DNA of 39,738 nucleotides, taken from positions 64,924 through 104,661 of the forward strand of contig JAJEIA010000073.1 of assembly GCA_022823505.1 (NCBI GenBank), given 5' to 3'. Below the pieces are notes generated by a model. It saw nothing but the letters and a program-made list of their open reading frames with translations. It made no database searches and was not told the DNA's origin. The position numbers were made by a program, and so were the translations under genes. Each line of letters opens with the position of its first letter. The first letter of the stretch is position 1. The DNA is from Dehalococcoidia bacterium (GTDB lineage: Bacteria > Chloroflexota > Dehalococcoidia > Lucifugimonadales > UBA3495). This document shows positions 7,741 through 15,638 of the stretch, in pieces.

Positions 7741-8655
7741 CTATCGACCCTCCGGCATCTGCGCAATTTCGCCTTCCAGTTTTTCGATATCCGCCTCGTC
7801 CAGGTTGAAATACTTGGCCTGCGGATGGTGGAACACCACGGCTGATACCGAGCCTTCTGGGTCCATCATGTAACCGTCCGTCAACTCGACGCCGATGTTC
7901 GCGGTCACATCCAGCAGCGCGAACAGCTTCTCCTGGTCTTCCAGGCGGGGACACGCCGGGTAACCGAACGAGAACCGTTTGCCCTGGTAGTTGGCCCGGA
8001 ACAGGTCACGCAACTCATCCTCGCCGCTGATCTTCAACCCCGACGGCTCGCCGATGTTCCACATGGTGCGGATCCGCTTGTGCAACAGTTCCGCGAAGCC
8101 CTCCGCCGATTCAATGGCGAGCGCCTGCAGCGTATGCGAGTCCAGGTACCGACCATCGTTCTTCCACCGCTCGGAAAGGTCACGCACCCCAGGCCCCACG
8201 GTAGTCGCAAACATCGCCAGGTAATCGTTGGGCCCATCTCCCACCGGTCTCGCGTAGTCCGCCAGGCACAGTCCCTCCCGCTCCTGCTGCCGCCCAAAGT
8301 AGAACCGCTCCAACTCGGTGGTCCCGTCCGATTCGTAAACGATCAGCCATTGGCCCTCGGAGCGGCACGGGAAGAACTTGAACACGGCCCGCGCGGTGAT
8401 GTCGGAGCGGGACAACATCACGTCTTCCACCCTCTGCACCTGCCGCTGCAATTCGACGGCTTTCGGTTCATCCGCCCGCAACGCTTCCCAGAACCGGCCC
8501 CGGTACCCCAGGTGGCGCACGTAGAGCATCTGCGGGTTGATGTAGCCGAAGATCTCGTCCAGATCGTAGTCCTCCAGCACGTGCAGCCGCAGGTCCGGCG
8601 GACGCGGCGATGACTCGAGCTGGGCAACGCCGGCTGCTTTCGCGGGACTACCCAC
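7741..8655 (-). CDS. Methionine synthase reactivation (AdoMet-binding) domain protein
   Basis: The 304-aa product corresponds to the C-terminal activation domain of MetH, the part that binds AdoMet and re-methylates oxidised cob(II)alamin. Diagnostic stretches are ESAEGFAELLHKRIRTMW, the FGYPACPRLEDQEKLFALL segment (compare GYPACPDHTEK in E. coli MetH) and GSVSAVVFHHPQAKYF near the C-terminus. It is a separate polypeptide beginning with GTG at 8655, overlapping the end of the metH core gene by 8 bp, with GAGGAAG 9 nt upstream. The overlap implies coupled translation and a stoichiometric two-subunit enzyme. A stand-alone activation domain is known from Thermotoga (TM0269), so the split is not unique. 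The N-terminal 25 residues are poorly conserved linker. Confidence 0.88.
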   Translation of the reverse strand: MGSPAKAAGVAQLESSPRPPDLRLHVLEDYDLDEIFGYINPQMLYVRHLGYRGRFWEALRADEPKAVELQRQVQRVEDVMLSRSDITARAVFKFFPCRSEGQWLIVYESDGTTELERFYFGRQQEREGLCLADYARPVGDGPNDYLAMFATTVGPGVRDLSERWKNDGRYLDSHTLQALAIESAEGFAELLHKRIRTMWNIGEPSGLKISGEDELRDLFRANYQGKRFSFGYPACPRLEDQEKLFALLDVTANIGVELTDGYMMDPEGSVSAVVFHHPQAKYFNLDEADIEKLEGEIAQMPEGR

Positions 8656-11278
8656 GGGCGGACACTTCCTCTTGCAGCTCGGCGCTTTCGGTCTCCAGCC
8701 GGGCGATCAACCGCTCCCGCTCATCGGCGTCCTGGATCACGTTGGCCAGCGCGAGCCCGCTCATGGCGTCGGGGGAATACGCCACCAATCCCTCGTACTC
8801 GGGCGCGATCCGCAGTCGGGTGAACCGGTTGGACAGAGCCGCCCCGCCAACCAGCACCGGCGCTGCGATACCGGCCGTTCTGAAGTCCTGGACCGTTTCG
8901 ACCATCATCTGCGCGGACTTCACCAACAGCCCGGACAACCCGATGATGTCCGGCCGGTGCTCCCGGTAGCCCGCGATCAGCTCCTGGGCTGCAACCTTGA
9001 TGCCCAGGTTGATCACGTTGTACCCGTTGTTGGACAGTATGATTTCCACCAGGTTCTTGCCAATGTCGTGCACGTCGCCCTTCACGGTCGCCAACAGCAC
9101 CCGTCCCCGTGACGCGGCGTCCGTCCGCTCCATGTGCGGTTCCAGGTGGGCCACGGCGAACTTCATGGCCTCGGCGCTCTGCAGCACCTCGGCGACGATA
9201 AGCTGGTTCGCGTTGAACTGGCGTCCGACCTCGTCCATTCCCGCCATCAGCGGCCCGTTGATGATCGCCAACGGTTCGCGTTCCTGCAGCGCCAAGTCGA
9301 GGTCCTCGGCCAGGCCTTCCTTGCTGCCCTCGATGATGCACTGCGCCAGGCGATCGTCCAGCGGCAGGGCGGATCGCTCCTCCGCGGTGGCCCGTGGCGC
9401 CCGGTCGCGGAAATGCGCCGCAAACGCCGCCACCGGATCCTCGCCCCGGTTCCAGATCAGGTCCTCGGACAGTTTTCGCTCCTCCTCTGGGATGCTGGCG
9501 TAGCGCTGCATCATCTCCGAGTTGACGATGGCCATGTCCAGCCCGGCCTGGGTGCAGTGGTACAGGAAGACCGAGTTGAACACCTCGCGACCTGCGGCCG
9601 GCAAACCAAATGACACGTTGGAGATCCCCAGAACCGTCTTGGTCCTGGGCAATGCCTCCTTGATCATCCGCACGCCCTCAATGGTTTCGGCCGCTGAGCC
9701 AACGTAGTTCTCGTCTCCGGTTCCCGCCGGGAACACCAGGGGATCAAAGATGATGTCCTCTTCCGCCACGCCGTATTTCTCGGTCAGCAGCTGGTGCGAG
9801 CGACGCGCGATCTCCAGCTTCCGCTCCCGGGAGATCGCCTGCGCCTGGTTGGGGTCGTCGTCGATGCAACCCACCACCAGCGCCGCGCCGTATCGTCGGG
9901 CCATCGGCACCACCCGCTCGAAACGTTCCTCTCCATCCTCCAGGTTGATCGAGTTGATGATGGACTTGCCCTGCAGCCGCTTCAACGACTCTTCGATAAC
10001 GGACGCGTCCGTCGAGTCGATCATGATCGGCGCCTTGACGCGCCGGTTCAATTGGTCCAGGAACTTGATCACGTCAGACGTCTCGTCCCGGTCCGGGTCC
10101 TGCAGGCACACGTCCAGCACGTGTGCGCCGTTGCGCACCTGTCGCCGTCCGATCTCAGCCGCTTCTTCAAATTTCTCACCCGCGATGAGACGCTTGAACC
10201 GGCGGCTGCCCAGCACGTTGGTGCGCTCGCCGACCACCGTGGGCCGCGTGTCCTCGTTGACCACCACGGCTTCAATGCCCGACACTCGCGTTTCGATGTC
10301 CGGCTCTGTCACCCGTGGCTTCTTGTCTGCCATCGCGTTTACCAGTCGCCGGATGTGGTCCGGGCCGGTGCCGCAGCAACCACCGGTCACGTTGAGCCAT
10401 CCGTTGGCCGCGAACCGCTCCAGCGTCGCCGCCAGCATCTCCGGCGTCTCGTTGTAGTTGCCATCCTCGTCCGGCAGCCCCGCGTTCGGTACGCAGGCAA
10501 TCCCGAACTGCGACAACTCATGCAGCGTCCGGATGTGGTCCGTCATGAATTCCGGCCCGGTGGCGCAGTTGAAGCCCACCCAGAGCAGATCGCGGTGCGC
10601 CAGCGAGGTGTAGAACGCCTCGGCATCCTGGCCGGCCAGCAGCGTGCCCATGGGTTCGATGGTCCCCTGCACCGCCGTTGGAACCGCCGCGTTCAGCTCG
10701 GCGCGCGCCCGGTCGATCCCTTCCAGCCCCGCCTTGATGTTGATGGTGTCCTGGCCCGTTTCCAGCACCAGCACGTCGGCGCCGCCTTCAATGAGGCCCG
10801 CCGCCTGCTGGTGATAGTCCGCCGCCAGCTCGTCAAAGGTCAGGCCACCCGTAACCGAAATCGTCCGCGTCGTTGGCCCCATGGCGCCGTACACGAAACG
10901 CGGCTTGCCCGGATCTTCCGCCGCGGCGTGATCGGCGGCGCGCCGGGCAATGCCCGCGGCCTCGCGGTTGATCCGCCGCGCTTCGTGAGCAAGGTCATAC
11001 TCGCCCAGCACCAGCGCGGTTGCGCCGAAGGTGTTGGTCTGTATGATGTCCGCGCCGGCTTCCAGGTATTCTCGGTGGATGTCCTCGATCACGTCCGGCC
11101 GCGTTATGTTGAGGTACTCGTTACAGCCCTCGTACTCCTCACCCCCAAAATCCTCGGGCCCCAGGCCCCTTGCCTGGATCTGGGTTCCCATCGCGCCGTC
11201 GGTGATCAGGATGCGTTCGCGAAGCAACGATTTCAACTCGTTGATGCGTTCTGAAGAATCCATAATTTCCAATGCCAT
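8648..11278 (-). CDS. metH: Cobalamin-dependent methionine synthase core (lacks the reactivation domain)
   Basis: The 876-aa protein carries the homocysteine, folate and cobalamin modules of MetH. Residues 15-325 are the homocysteine-binding barrel with zinc ligands Cys238 (GFNCATGP) and Cys301/Cys302 (GGCCGTGP). A pterin-binding barrel follows at about 350-610, starting VVGERTNVLGSRRFK. The four-helix cap lies at about 640-730 and the B12 domain begins at GDVHDIGKN, with His737 as the lower axial ligand. It transfers methyl from 5-methyltetrahydrofolate to homocysteine. E. coli MetH (1227 aa) has the reactivation domain fused; here that is the next gene, overlapping by 8 bp. The ATG at 11278 has no clear Shine-Dalgarno, and the ATG at 11263 is an alternative. 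No cobalamin or SAM riboswitch is evident upstream. Confidence 0.93.
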   Translation of the reverse strand: MALEIMDSSERINELKSLLRERILITDGAMGTQIQARGLGPEDFGGEEYEGCNEYLNITRPDVIEDIHREYLEAGADIIQTNTFGATALVLGEYDLAHEARRINREAAGIARRAADHAAAEDPGKPRFVYGAMGPTTRTISVTGGLTFDELAADYHQQAAGLIEGGADVLVLETGQDTINIKAGLEGIDRARAELNAAVPTAVQGTIEPMGTLLAGQDAEAFYTSLAHRDLLWVGFNCATGPEFMTDHIRTLHELSQFGIACVPNAGLPDEDGNYNETPEMLAATLERFAANGWLNVTGGCCGTGPDHIRRLVNAMADKKPRVTEPDIETRVSGIEAVVVNEDTRPTVVGERTNVLGSRRFKRLIAGEKFEEAAEIGRRQVRNGAHVLDVCLQDPDRDETSDVIKFLDQLNRRVKAPIMIDSTDASVIEESLKRLQGKSIINSINLEDGEERFERVVPMARRYGAALVVGCIDDDPNQAQAISRERKLEIARRSHQLLTEKYGVAEEDIIFDPLVFPAGTGDENYVGSAAETIEGVRMIKEALPRTKTVLGISNVSFGLPAAGREVFNSVFLYHCTQAGLDMAIVNSEMMQRYASIPEEERKLSEDLIWNRGEDPVAAFAAHFRDRAPRATAEERSALPLDDRLAQCIIEGSKEGLAEDLDLALQEREPLAIINGPLMAGMDEVGRQFNANQLIVAEVLQSAEAMKFAVAHLEPHMERTDAASRGRVLLATVKGDVHDIGKNLVEIILSNNGYNVINLGIKVAAQELIAGYREHRPDIIGLSGLLVKSAQMMVETVQDFRTAGIAAPVLVGGAALSNRFTRLRIAPEYEGLVAYSPDAMSGLALANVIQDADERERLIARLETESAELQEEVSARG

Positions 11279-11389
11279 TTGTTCTGTAAATCACAATCAA
11301 GGCTACCCGCATTCCGCAGGGGTGTCAAACCGAACCCGCCCCGAATCACCGCCATCCGCGTCCGTGAATCAAACTGGAGGAGCATCCCC

Positions 11390-12430
11390 ATGAACGACCC
11401 CGGGATCGTAACTCGCGCCCCAGAACTCGCCCGTTTTATCGCCCAGGCCACCCCAGGCGACCCATCGACGAGCGACCTGTCCAACCGCGCCCGCGGGGTG
11501 CTCCTCGGCCTCGCCGTGGGCAACCTGCTCGGCCTGCCCGTCGAGGGCGACCGGCACGACTGGATCGCCGAATCATATCCCGATGGCCTCACCGAGATCG
11601 ACCCCCGTGAGGCCAACCGCCCAATGGATGACGACCTCGCCCAGGCGGTGGACTTGGGCGAAGCCCTGCTGGCCGGCGGCGACTACGCCCACGATTTAGC
11701 CGACCGGCTGGTGGTATGGGCCCGCGAGGACGGACGCGGCATCGGCATCACCACCAGCGACGTGATCCGCGAGCTGTCCACCGGAAAGCCCCTGCCCGAG
11801 CCGGCCCGCATCGTTTACGAACGCAGGAACCGCATCGCGCCCAACGGCGGCGTCATGCGCTGCGCCCCGGTGGCAATCGCCCGGCGCAACGACCCCGATC
11901 AACTCGTCGCCGATTCCGCCGTCACCTGCGTCGTAACCCACTACGCCGCCACCTGCCAGTGGTCCTGCATTCTGGTCAACGCCGCCATCGCCGTCCTGGT
12001 CAATGGAGCCTCACCGGACCTGGCCGGACTCCTCGCTGCGGCCCGCGCCGACGGTTGCCCCGACCTGGCCGCCCAGGCCCACGCGGACCGCATCCCGTCC
12101 GACACGCTGGACGCGTTGGCCCAGGGACACCAACCACCGCCGGATATGGATTGGCTCATGCGCGACCACCGTCTCATCGGTCACACCCTGCTGGCGCTGC
12201 AATTTGGCCTCTGGGCCGCCGCCACGCCCCTGGGCTTCGAGGACGCGCTCGTCGCGTCCGTCGCCGCCGGCGGCGACACCGATACCAACGCCGCAGTCGC
12301 CGGTGCCGTGCTCGGCGCCCGTTACGGAGCTTCCAGCATCGCCGGCCGTTGGTTCGCCTGCGTCCCCCAACGGGAGCGGATTGAAGCTTTATCGAACGGG
12401 TTGATGGCGCTAAGCGGCGCCATTAGGTAG
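11390..12430 (+). CDS. ADP-ribosylglycohydrolase (DraG/ARH-like) family protein
   Basis: The 346-aa product shows the family pattern: GVLLGLAVGNLLGLPVE (36-52), a metal-site loop PMDDDLAQA (78-86), APNGGVMRCAPVAIA, THYAATCQWS, and GGDTDT at 294-299 followed by AAVAGAVLGARYG. Members use a binuclear metal centre to remove ADP-ribose from proteins or small molecules. Two family positions differ: the Asp of GDxxG is Asn45, and the first Thr of TDDT is Met79 while the acidic residues Asp80-Asp82 remain. Activity may therefore differ from canonical DraG. I place the start at 11390 because GGAGGAG lies 8 nt upstream; the longer frame from 11279 has no ribosome-binding site. It is divergent from metH. 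No partner ADP-ribosyltransferase is in the window. Confidence 0.82.
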   Translation: MNDPGIVTRAPELARFIAQATPGDPSTSDLSNRARGVLLGLAVGNLLGLPVEGDRHDWIAESYPDGLTEIDPREANRPMDDDLAQAVDLGEALLAGGDYAHDLADRLVVWAREDGRGIGITTSDVIRELSTGKPLPEPARIVYERRNRIAPNGGVMRCAPVAIARRNDPDQLVADSAVTCVVTHYAATCQWSCILVNAAIAVLVNGASPDLAGLLAAARADGCPDLAAQAHADRIPSDTLDALAQGHQPPPDMDWLMRDHRLIGHTLLALQFGLWAAATPLGFEDALVASVAAGGDTDTNAAVAGAVLGARYGASSIAGRWFACVPQRERIEALSNGLMALSGAIR

Positions 12431-12437
12431 ACGCTGA

Positions 12438-12737
12438 TCACCACATGACCGCGAAGACGGCCCGCTCCCCTTCGTCCGTCAGCTCGATAGGTACGAACCA
12501 ATCGTCAGGAAACAGATAATCTTCCCCAGATTCGTCAATCACGCGGGTCAGGCCGCGGCTGCGCGCAATGCCATCGCACAGCACCGCATAGACCTTTCGA
12601 ACCTCCAGCGAAGCCCGGTACCCCTTGTTGTAAACGCAGACGGCGAATTTCACGTCCGTGCGCGCAACATCTGGAATCGATGCGGGCTCAGCAACTGCTT
12701 CAATTTCGCTGATTTCACCGATTATTTCAAAGTACAT
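12438..12737 (-). CDS. Small conserved hypothetical protein
   Basis: The 99-aa protein begins MYFEIIGEISEIEAVA and ends with a block containing RASLEVRKVYAVLCD and LTRVIDESGEDYLFPDDWFVPIEL. That second block closely resembles a widespread family of 60-80 aa bacterial proteins with RVIDESGEDYLYP-xx-FVPIEL, of unknown function and often found singly or near toxin-antitoxin genes; this link is from memory. The MYFEIIGEI start is reminiscent of a different small-protein family, so this could be a fusion. No membrane segment or catalytic motif is visible. Shine-Dalgarno is weak (AGG directly before the ATG). A 14-bp palindrome lies 19 bp upstream. It is less GC-rich than its neighbours and convergent with the ADP-ribosylglycohydrolase gene. 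Confidence 0.7.
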   Translation of the reverse strand: MYFEIIGEISEIEAVAEPASIPDVARTDVKFAVCVYNKGYRASLEVRKVYAVLCDGIARSRGLTRVIDESGEDYLFPDDWFVPIELTDEGERAVFAVMW

Positions 12738-12755
12738 CCTGAACTTTTTTTGCCC

Positions 12756-12784
12756 GTTACCCGTATCCGGCGGATACGGGTAAC
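12756..12784. repeat. Perfect 14-bp palindrome between pepN-like gene and small ORF
   Basis: GTTACCCGTATCCG (12756-12769) and CGGATACGGGTAAC (12771-12784) are exact reverse complements around one base. Seven T residues lie at 12745-12751, on the wrong side to make a U-tract for minus-strand transcripts. It could be a factor-dependent terminator of the aminopeptidase gene (stop at 12827), or an operator for the small gene starting at 12737. Confidence 0.6.
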
Positions 12785-12826
12785 GTGGTCCGTTTTAAGG
12801 TTGAGAATGCCGTCCAAGCTTCGCTA

Positions 12827-15436
12827 TCAGCCGAAATACAGCCCCAGCTCGTCCCGGTTCCGGTCCAGCCACGCCACGTTCAGGGCGATGCGCTCCAGCG
12901 CCTGCCGGATGGTGCGCTCCGCCGCCGGCGTGGGGTGCGCTTCGAAGAACGCTTCCACCTCATCCCGCTGCTCGTTGGTGGTGAAATGGTTGGTGATGGA
13001 CACCAGGCGCATCAGGCCAAACCCGCCGCCGCCGTACCGACGATCAAACTCCTCCCACTGATCCTTCAGGAAGTCCCAAGCGAGGTTCCGGCCTCGGTTG
13101 TTGGCCGCAACGGCGGTGACCACAAAGATCGTGTCCTGGGAACGCACGTCGTCGGTGAGTGACCGGTCCAGGGTCTCTCGCAGCAGTTCCTCCTGTTGGA
13201 ACCGCGCCATCGAAATCAGGAACCTGATCTTCTCCTCGTGCAACTCGGCGGCCCGCTCCAGATCCCACATGCGATCGTAGACCGCCCGGTCGCCTGACTG
13301 CGCCACCAGGCTGAAGACCACGCCGCGCAGGTCGGGCCGCACGTTGGCGGGGTCTTCCTGGTAGGCGGAGAAGAGTTCCTGCGCCTGGGCAATGATTGCC
13401 GGGTCGCCGTACGCTCCGGCCTGGCTCAGCACGGTGGACCGCGTCAGCGAGTCCAGGTGTCCCTCGCCCGGACGGGCCTCCCAGCCCGAGCGCTGCGCCG
13501 CCGGCCCGAACAGCCGTCGCCCAAAGGCATGGTACGCGCCCAGGTATGGTTCGTCCGCGATCAGGCTTTCGATCTCCCGCAGGTTGGTGGCCAGGTCGCT
13601 CCACACCGACGCGTCGGTCTCGTCCTGGTACGATTCAGCCAGGGCCAGGAAGCGGGTCACCGGAAGCAGACCGGCCCGGGACAACGCGAACGCATCGTTC
13701 TGGATTCCCAGACGGTCGGTCGCGGGCAGCGCCTTGTCCGCCACCACCGATGCCAGCCGTTCGCGGTCAGCATCCGTGTAGTTCACCCGGTAGAAGCCGG
13801 TCTGGTCCGGATTGACCTTGAACCATTCGGCCTGATCCGGCGCGGCAACCTGTACCGTATCCGTCGCCCCGCTGACGAGGTGCGCCGTCACCGGAGCCCC
13901 GTCCGCCGCGACGGTCAACGGAACCGGCCAGACCTGCTCTTCGTCGTCCCCCGTGTCCTCGCCCAGCACCGAGTCGAAGACGAACCTTTCCTGCCGGATC
14001 TCCAGCGACAGCCCGCCCTCGGTGTTGGTCGCCGCAACGTCCAGCACCGGGTATCCGGTCTGTCCGGTCCAACTGCTCATGATCGAGTTCACCGGCTGCC
14101 CGGAACTTTCCTCAAGCGCGGTCCACAGGTCGGTCGTTCGCGCGTTCTGGTAGGAGTGCCGCGTCAGGTAGGTGTTCAGGCCGATCCGGAACACGCTGGG
14201 CGTCAGGAAATGCTCCAGCATCCGCAGCACCGACCCGCCCTTGCTGTAGCTGATGGCGTCGAAAAGCTGGCTCACCTCGGCCGGGTTGGCCACCTCCTGT
14301 TCGATCGGGTGCGAGTTCTTCAGGCCGTCCAGGTTGAACGCCCGGTTGGTATCCATGTTCACGAACTGCGTCCACATCGACCATTCCGGGAACAACCAGT
14401 CGACCGCCTTGGTGCCCACCCACGTGGCAAAGCTCTCGTTGAGCCACAGGTCGTCCCACCACTCCATAGTCACCAGGTCCCCGAACCACATGTGCGCCAT
14501 CTCGTGGGCGACCACCTCAGCGACCCGCTGCCTGGTTCCAGCCGACGAGTTTGCGGGGTCCACCAGCAGCGCCGTCTCCCGGTAGGTGATGCAGCCCCAG
14601 TTCTCCATGGCGCCGGCGGCGAAGTCCGGAATGGCCAGGTGGTCCAACTTGGGCAGCGGGTACGGGATGCCAAAGTAGTCGTTGAAAAACGACAGCATCT
14701 TGACCGAGGTGTCCAGGGCGAATTCTCCCTGCTCCTCCTTCCCCCGAGTCATCCACACTCCGATCCGGGTCCCGTCGGCGGCCTCCTTTTCGATGTGCGT
14801 TAGATCGCCGATCACAAACGCCAGCAGATACGTCGACATTATCGGCGTCTTGTCGAACAGCAGGGTCTTCAGGCCGTTCCCGCCGCGCGTCTCCGCGATG
14901 ATCGGCGTGTTGGAAACCGCCTCCATCTCCTCGGGAACGTTCAGCGTGACCTGGAATGTCGCCTTGGCCGCCGGCTCGTCCCAGCACGGCAGGGCCCGCC
15001 GCGCGTCCGTGGCCTCAAACTGGGTCGTGGCCAGGTACGCGGTCTCCCCTTCCGGGTTCAGGTACTGGCTGCGGTAGAACCCGCGAAGCTTGTCGTTGAG
15101 TTCTCCGGTGAACGTCATCCGCAGGTGCTGGTTACCCACCAGTCCGTCCGCCGGCGTTCCAGGGATGCTGATCGTCGCGGTTTCCGCGTCCGCGTTGTAG
15201 GCGATATTGCTGGCCGCCTGCTCCTGTTCGCCGTTCGTGTCCGTCCAGCTGACGCTCGCCGTGTGGATTTCGATCTCCGAGCAATTGAGCATTATCTCCG
15301 AGGTGCCGGGTTCCATGCTCACCGTAACGTCGACTTCGCCGGCAAACGTGAAATCATCGAAATTCGGTGTCAGGGTCAGGTCGTAGTGGACGGGACGTAC
15401 GTTGTCGGGCAGTACAACGGCTTCGGCGGACGGCAT
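12827..15436 (-). CDS. M1 family zinc aminopeptidase
   Basis: This 869-aa gluzincin aminopeptidase has the substrate N-terminus motif GAMENWG at 275-281, the zinc site HEMAH at 311-315 with the third ligand Glu334 in WLNESFATW, and catalytic Glu312. An N-terminal beta domain (1-195) precedes the thermolysin-like domain (about 195-440), followed by a beta module and the C-terminal helical ERAP1-like domain (about 530-860). It removes N-terminal amino acids from peptides. No signal peptide is seen, so it is probably cytoplasmic. The overall layout resembles tricorn-interacting factor F2/F3 and puromycin-sensitive aminopeptidases more than E. coli PepN. GGAGGAAT lies 7 nt before the ATG. It is transcribed alone, divergent from the antiporter. 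Confidence 0.93.
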   Translation of the reverse strand: MPSAEAVVLPDNVRPVHYDLTLTPNFDDFTFAGEVDVTVSMEPGTSEIMLNCSEIEIHTASVSWTDTNGEQEQAASNIAYNADAETATISIPGTPADGLVGNQHLRMTFTGELNDKLRGFYRSQYLNPEGETAYLATTQFEATDARRALPCWDEPAAKATFQVTLNVPEEMEAVSNTPIIAETRGGNGLKTLLFDKTPIMSTYLLAFVIGDLTHIEKEAADGTRIGVWMTRGKEEQGEFALDTSVKMLSFFNDYFGIPYPLPKLDHLAIPDFAAGAMENWGCITYRETALLVDPANSSAGTRQRVAEVVAHEMAHMWFGDLVTMEWWDDLWLNESFATWVGTKAVDWLFPEWSMWTQFVNMDTNRAFNLDGLKNSHPIEQEVANPAEVSQLFDAISYSKGGSVLRMLEHFLTPSVFRIGLNTYLTRHSYQNARTTDLWTALEESSGQPVNSIMSSWTGQTGYPVLDVAATNTEGGLSLEIRQERFVFDSVLGEDTGDDEEQVWPVPLTVAADGAPVTAHLVSGATDTVQVAAPDQAEWFKVNPDQTGFYRVNYTDADRERLASVVADKALPATDRLGIQNDAFALSRAGLLPVTRFLALAESYQDETDASVWSDLATNLREIESLIADEPYLGAYHAFGRRLFGPAAQRSGWEARPGEGHLDSLTRSTVLSQAGAYGDPAIIAQAQELFSAYQEDPANVRPDLRGVVFSLVAQSGDRAVYDRMWDLERAAELHEEKIRFLISMARFQQEELLRETLDRSLTDDVRSQDTIFVVTAVAANNRGRNLAWDFLKDQWEEFDRRYGGGGFGLMRLVSITNHFTTNEQRDEVEAFFEAHPTPAAERTIRQALERIALNVAWLDRNRDELGLYFG

Positions 15437-15478
15437 CGCGATTCCTCCGTGGTTTTCGTTAGAAATGGGGACGCGGCA

Positions 15479-15487
15479 AGTTTATCA
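15479..15487 (-). promoter_or_regulatory. Putative extended -10 for the aminopeptidase gene
   Basis: On the minus strand TGA precedes TAAACT (15484 down to 15479), an extended -10 element about 43 bp before the ATG at 15436. No good -35 is present. Confidence 0.35.
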
Positions 15488-15559
15488 CAGGGTATCCGAC
15501 CGCTTGTATGACCGCCCGAATTGCGAAATAATGGGCGCCCGAATATCTGATCATTTGAT

Positions 15560-15589
15560 GTGACATTCTGAAGACATAACCCTTATATT
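15560..15589 (+). promoter_or_regulatory. Putative promoter of the CPA2 antiporter gene
   Basis: GTGACA (15560-15565, 5 of 6 to the -35 consensus) and TATATT (15584-15589, 5 of 6 to the -10) are 18 bp apart. They lie 50 bp before the ATG at 15639 in a locally AT-rich stretch. Confidence 0.5.
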
Positions 15590-15638
15590 TCATCCACGCT
15601 TCGAGCCTCCTTTAGCCCCACCCTCGGAGTCACGCAAT

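Noticed and set aside
11279..11389. Possible cobalamin or SAM riboswitch before metH
   Set aside because: Only 111 bp separate metH from the divergent gene, and no B12-box or SAM-box core is recognisable.
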